DNA from: DASQQQ01 sp036390995
GTDB taxonomy: Bacteria > Actinomycetota > UBA4738 > HRBIN12
Assembly (NCBI GenBank): GCA_036390995.1
Contig: DASWAT010000047.1
Coordinates: 1-16,017, forward strand
Length of the DNA stretch: 16,017 nt
Reading direction: 5' to 3'
Shown here: positions 13,870 through 16,017 of the stretch, in pieces
How the letters are laid out: each line of letters starts with the position of its first letter
Numbering within the stretch: position 1 is the first letter of the stretch
Notes under the pieces: model-generated
What the model saw: the letters and a program-made list of their open reading frames with translations, nothing else
What the model was told of the DNA's origin: nothing
The model's database searches: none
Made by a program: the position numbers and the translations under genes

Positions 13870-14166
13870 TCAGGCGGTTTCGTTCACCACCACCTCAAAC
13901 CGCTCCACACTCGCGATCTCCGCTGCACCCGCATCGGCGCTCGTCCTTCGAAGTTCGTTTGCCGCTTCCTCGCTCTGGCGCATCGCCTCTTCGGTCTCCC
14001 AGAGCGTTATCCCGATCATCTTGCCGCTGGCGCGGTCTCCCAGCGCAAGGATCCCCTTGAACCCGCTGATCTGTCTTGAGGCTGGGACCACCTGCTCTTG
14101 AACTGCTCGGATCGCCTCTTCGACCTTGTCCGGCGAACCGTGCAGAGTGCTCACCCTGGCGAACAT
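13870..14166 (-). CDS. Antibiotic biosynthesis monooxygenase (ABM)-like dimeric alpha-beta barrel protein
   Basis: This 98-residue protein matches the small ferredoxin-like ABM/heme-degrading fold. A first strand MFARVSTLHG is followed by helix PDKVEEAIRAVQEQVVPASRQ, strand GFKGILALGDRASGKMIGITLWETEEAM, a second helix with SEEAANELRR, and final strand SVERFEVVV. The GFKG...GKxIGITLWET pattern is common in this group. Many members have no known substrate, so calling it a monooxygenase would overreach. The ATG at 14166 sits behind a run of GGGAGGGGGAGG. A promoter of form TTGCCG-18-TAAGGT lies upstream. It is intact, unlike its neighbours, and lies inside the tRNA-bounded island; the cupin gene lies further upstream on the same strand. 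Confidence 0.75.
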   Translation of the reverse strand: MFARVSTLHGSPDKVEEAIRAVQEQVVPASRQISGFKGILALGDRASGKMIGITLWETEEAMRQSEEAANELRRTSADAGAAEIASVERFEVVVNETA

Positions 14167-14199
14167 GCCCTCCCCCTCCCTCTGGGCGGCTTCGGCTGG

Positions 14200-14229
14200 A
14201 CCTTACTTCGGCTGCCGAGATCCCGGCAA
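14200..14229 (-). promoter_or_regulatory. Promoter of the ABM-like gene
   Basis: TTGCCG (14229-14224) and TAAGGT (14205-14200) on the minus strand are 18 bases apart, giving a start near 14193 and a leader of about 27 bases with a purine-rich ribosome-binding site. Confidence 0.45.
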
Positions 14230-14334
14230 GCGACGGCGCGCCCACCCGCGGGACCTTGTGTCGGTTACGGTCCGCGGCCCCGCGCCTCGAGCCGAACTCC
14301 TCCACGTCCTCCAGCTTCCCAACCTCGAAGTGCG

Positions 14335-14447
14335 CTGGATGGATCGGCGGGTTCTGGGCCAACCCCAAGACGCGGACCTTGGCCGAGCTGCCGATCGACG
14401 CCGAGAGGACCCTCCGGGCGGTGCTCGTGGGATGCTGCGGTCCCTAG
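14335..14447 (+). pseudogene. Gene fragment A (repeated coding segment)
   Basis: The plus frame reads WIGGFWANPKTRTLAEL, then AERTLRAVLVG, and ends at TAG 14445-14447. Over 14361-14435 it is a clear homologue of fragment B at 15099-15180. Differences fall mainly at third positions of this frame, B has six extra bases, and A lacks one base in the VLVG codons, which shifts its frame just before the stop. No start or upstream coding region can be found, so it is a relic. Family unknown. The opposite strand offers a competing frame with the same third-position behaviour, so strand assignment is probable, not certain. Confidence 0.45.
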
Positions 14448-14454
14448 CCTAGGG
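14442..14454. terminator. 13-base palindrome at a convergent gene end
   Basis: CCCTAG and CTAGGG are exact reverse complements around one C. Both convergent stop codons lie inside: TAG 14445-14447 of fragment A and TAG 14451-14449 of the cupin gene. GCTG at 14434 and CAGC at 14455 could extend the stem after a small bulge. There is no T-run. Confidence 0.35.
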
Positions 14455-14967
14455 CAGCACGCAGTCCGCCGGTGCCTCCGCAGGGATGAGCAGTGATCCT
14501 GACTCGGGCGCTTCGAAGAACGTGGCCACCAGGACCGTGACATCCCCTGCGCTCGGGTTGAAGGCGGAGTGGACGTCGCCGTGACCGAGGTCGACGAAGG
14601 CGGTCCCCGCTGGGTAGGCACGTTCCGTGCAGTCGTCGGCCCCGACGTAGACCAGCGTACCCTCGACCACGTTGACGACCACGGGTCCAGCGTGACTGTG
14701 CCACGGGAACTGGGCTCCGGGCTGGACGGTGAATCTTGCGGTGACCGTGCGCGAAGGGTCCTCGGCCTTCACGACCTCGGTCTGACCGCCGTCCTGCTTG
14801 ACCTTGATCATCAGGTCGACGTCGTCCGTGAACACGGCCCGCCCGGTCAACAACTCGGTGGCGATGGGCGGTGGCGCCTCCTGCGCCGCCGACGGCAGCA
14901 CGCCCCCGGTGATCAGGCCCGCAGCGGTCAGAACCGCCGCCAACGCAGCCACTCGCTTCCTGCTCAT
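14449..14967 (-). CDS. Secreted cupin-domain protein
   Basis: This 172-residue protein has a signal peptide (MSRKR, a hydrophobic core AALAAVLTAAGLITG, then SAAQEA as the likely cleavage region) and a single cupin barrel. Cupin motif 1 is seen as PGAQFPWHSHAGP with two histidines, ending in VVEG. Motif 2 is seen as YPAGTAFVDLGHGDVHSAFN with the third histidine, so a metal site is likely. Secreted cupins of this size are usually of unknown function. The ATG at 14967 is preceded by AGGGGAGG, six bases upstream. A TTGCGC-18-TATCGT promoter lies 47 bases before it. The gene is intact although it is flanked on both sides by copies of a degenerate segment. It and the ABM-like gene are the only complete genes in the island. 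Confidence 0.85.
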   Translation of the reverse strand: MSRKRVAALAAVLTAAGLITGGVLPSAAQEAPPPIATELLTGRAVFTDDVDLMIKVKQDGGQTEVVKAEDPSRTVTARFTVQPGAQFPWHSHAGPVVVNVVEGTLVYVGADDCTERAYPAGTAFVDLGHGDVHSAFNPSAGDVTVLVATFFEAPESGSLLIPAEAPADCVLP

Positions 14968-15013
14968 GGTCGGCCTCCCCTCCCTTGAGACTTCCCGACC
15001 GGAAGCTTCGTGC

Positions 15014-15043
15014 ACGATACCGGGCGCCGTCGTGCTCGCGCAA
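15014..15043 (-). promoter_or_regulatory. Promoter of the cupin gene
   Basis: TTGCGC (15043-15038) and TATCGT (15019-15014) on the minus strand are 18 bases apart. The predicted start is near 15007, about 40 bases upstream of the ATG. Confidence 0.45.
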
Positions 15044-15059
15044 GAGTGCGGGACCCCTC

Positions 15060-15244
15060 GTCCGCTACTTCGTGTCGGCCGGATCGGCGAGCACTTGGAA
15101 CCCCAAGATCCGCACGTTCGCCGAGCTCCTGAACCACGCCGAGGAGGACAAGTACCTCCGGGCGGTGCTCGTCGGGATGCCGCTGGATCGCTGGACCACA
15201 AGGATCTTCGCTACGCGGAGTTCAAGGCCTTCTCCAGGGACAGG
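15060..15244 (+). pseudogene. Gene fragment B (repeated coding segment), frameshifted
   Basis: The plus frame reads RYFVSAGSASTWNPKIRT, then FAELLNHAEEDKYLRAVLVGMP, with nearly every third base G or C, which is strong coding character. After about 15185 that frame degrades, and the next frame gives DHKDLRYAEFKAFSRD, so a frameshift near 15180-15190 is likely. No start codon with a ribosome-binding site is found upstream. It matches fragment A at 14361-14435 at about three quarters of positions. A further coding-looking stretch (VTFDEVVGLNTIPLRSR, about 15340-15395) follows in the original frame and may be the gene's 3' part. The family is not recognised. Confidence 0.45.
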
Positions 15245-15499
15245 AAGGACTGCGTCACGACGGCACGTTCATCTCGCCCACGGTGTTCCTACGGCCGCAC
15301 ACTGCCTGCTGAGTGAGCATGGCACGCAGGTCCCGGTCACGTTCGATGAGGTGGTCGGCCTCAACACGATCCCGCTCCGATCCCGACGCGGCTGCGTGGT
15401 ACGGTTCCCTGCGTGTCTGCGGTCATACCGTCCCTCCGAGTTATGTCGGCTTCAGACGCCGTGCTAGCTCGGAGTGGAGCATTACCGCAGGTCACACGG

Positions 15500-15570
15500 T
15501 GGCCCGTGGGGTAACGGTAGCCCGACTGACTCTGGATCAGTTAGTCCTGGTTCGAATCCAGGCGGGCCAG
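15500..15570 (+). tRNA. tRNA-Gln (anticodon CUG)
   Basis: The 71 bases fold into a standard cloverleaf. The acceptor stem is TGGCCCG with CGGGCCA (U1-A72, as is typical of tRNA-Gln), with discriminator G. The D stem is GGG/CCC. The anticodon stem ACTGA/TCAGT carries the loop CTCTGGA, anticodon CTG. The variable loop is four bases and the T stem CCTGG/CCAGG carries TTCGAAT. CCA is not encoded. It reads the CAG glutamine codon, frequent in a genome this GC-rich. If the island model is right, its present upstream region came with the element, so its promoter may be new; I see no convincing promoter within 60 bases. Confidence 0.96.
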
Positions 15571-15579
15571 CGATCGATC

Positions 15580-15620
15580 GGCGGGAGCCACCCTCCGGGT
15601 CCCGGCCGAACGGAGGATCC
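15580..15620 (+). terminator. Weak inverted repeat after tRNA-Gln
   Basis: About 20 bases after the tRNA, CCTCCG and CGGAGG form a 6-base stem around a 13-base GC-rich loop, followed by no T-run. It could end the tRNA transcript, or serve the convergent membrane-protein gene. Support is weak. Confidence 0.2.
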
Positions 15621-15668
15621 GCCCTTCCGGGGAGTGCGGTCGCCACTCATGACCGCGCGCACCGGCGA

Positions 15669-16017
15669 TCAATCGAGCGCGGTGCCCACCAGCCGGCCGA
15701 TCACGAAGGTCACCCCGGCGGCGGCCAGGCCGAACACCAGCTGGCGGGTACCGGAGAGCGCCGCGCCGCGTCCGGTGAGGAGCGTGATGGCGACGCCGAT
15801 GCCGAACAGGCCGAGACCGGAAGCCACGAGGCTGACCGTGGTCGCCGCCGCCCCGGAGGCCAGCACGAACGGGAGCACCGGGATCACGGCGCCGACCGCG
15901 AACAGGACGAAGGACGTGAACGCCGCCACCCACGGCGAGCCGCCGAGCTCCTGCGGATCGATGCCCAGCTCCTCGCGGGCCATCGCATCGAGGGCGGCCG
16001 ACTCGTCCTTGATCAGC
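15669..16017 (-). CDS. VIT1/CCC1-family membrane protein, C-terminal part (5' end beyond window)
   Basis: The visible 115 residues are the C-terminal part of a vacuolar-iron-transporter-like protein, a family that moves Fe2+ or Mn2+ across membranes. The stretch DAMAREELGIDPQEL followed by the loop into GGSPWVAAFTSFVLFAVGAVIPVLPFVLASG is characteristic. Three to four hydrophobic segments follow, ending GRLVGTALD. The frame is open to the window edge (reading begins LIKDESAALDA), so the methionine at 15983 is internal and the metal-gathering N-terminal region lies outside. Bacterial members often carry an N-terminal rubrerythrin-like domain, which cannot be judged here. It is convergent with the tRNA gene and marks the return to ordinary chromosome. 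Confidence 0.88.
   Translation of the reverse strand, partial: LIKDESAALDAMAREELGIDPQELGGSPWVAAFTSFVLFAVGAVIPVLPFVLASGAAATTVSLVASGLGLFGIGVAITLLTGRGAALSGTRQLVFGLAAAGVTFVIGRLVGTALD

Larger units (their letters stand above)
13082..15499. mobile_element. Putative decayed integrated element at tRNA-Gln
   Basis: The segment is bounded on the left by the 37-base 5' half of tRNA-Gln and on the right by the complete gene, so the two repeats resemble attL and attR with a crossover in the anticodon loop, a known target of tyrosine recombinases. Its content is unlike the tightly packed flanks: a truncated gene, a gene tail, repeated coding fragments, long non-coding stretches and, in the left part, lower GC. 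Two small genes (13870-14166 and 14449-14967) are intact. No integrase, transposase or replication gene is present, so an old remnant or an incomplete duplication is equally possible. Non-coding stretches within it (13119-13316, 14168-14334, 14968-15060, 15245-15499) show no other feature that I can support. Confidence 0.5.

Noticed and set aside
13082..15570. Group I intron splitting tRNA-Gln at the anticodon loop
   Set aside because: A break in the anticodon loop is where such introns sit, but the downstream copy is a complete tRNA rather than a 3' exon, and no intron core or homing endonuclease is seen.
1..16017. CRISPR arrays, insertion sequences, rRNA, riboswitches
   Set aside because: No regularly spaced repeats, no transposase or rRNA sequence, and no recognisable TPP riboswitch upstream of thiL were found on either strand.

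Overview
The window is a GC-rich (roughly 70 % by eye), densely packed chromosomal segment with short intergenic gaps, many GTG/TTG starts and TANNNT-type -10 boxes. A CofC/FbiD coenzyme F420 gene, a basic-tailed HU protein and the neighbourhood HU / cofC / plsC / ddl / Lrp-like / thiL recall actinobacterial chromosomes. An uncultured or poorly known member of the Actinomycetota (possibly a deep-branching class) is the best guess; nothing fixes the genus.

Layout. 1-1843 (minus): thiL and thiD, two kinases of thiamine diphosphate synthesis; thiD runs off the left edge. 1969-3486 (plus): a divergent ATP-type phosphoenolpyruvate carboxykinase. 3502-6252 (minus): a three-gene unit of LolA-like exported protein, ABC ATPase and ABC-2 permease. 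6408-7586 (minus): a three-gene unit of small basic protein, phosphoribosyltransferase-like protein and small membrane protein. 7714-7947 (plus): a stand-alone Lrp/AsnC ligand-binding domain. 8007-11001 (minus): plsC, a Cys/Met-metabolism PLP enzyme and ddl, which look co-transcribed. 11136-11995 (plus): cofC and a small cold-shock-domain protein. 11999-12316 (minus): HU. 12402-13049 (plus): a putative lipoprotein.

13082-15570 is different. A complete tRNA-Gln(CUG) gene lies at 15500-15570, and an exact copy of its first 37 bases, ending in the anticodon loop, lies at 13082-13118. The roughly 2.4 kb between them has visibly lower GC in its left half. It holds two intact small genes (an antibiotic-monooxygenase-like protein and a secreted cupin), a truncated unknown gene, a gene tail, and two or three degenerate copies of one coding segment. 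I read it as a decayed integrated element that entered at the tRNA; no integrase remains. After the tRNA the core chromosome resumes with the end of a VIT1/CCC1-family membrane protein that runs off the right edge.

No obviously new multi-gene system is visible. The points most worth a second look are the tRNA-Gln half repeat and its cargo, the repeated coding fragments inside it, a probable CTG start on plsC, two apparently leaderless genes (cofC and the 70-residue protein), overlapping divergent -10 boxes between thiL and pckA, and perfect palindromes at two convergent gene ends.
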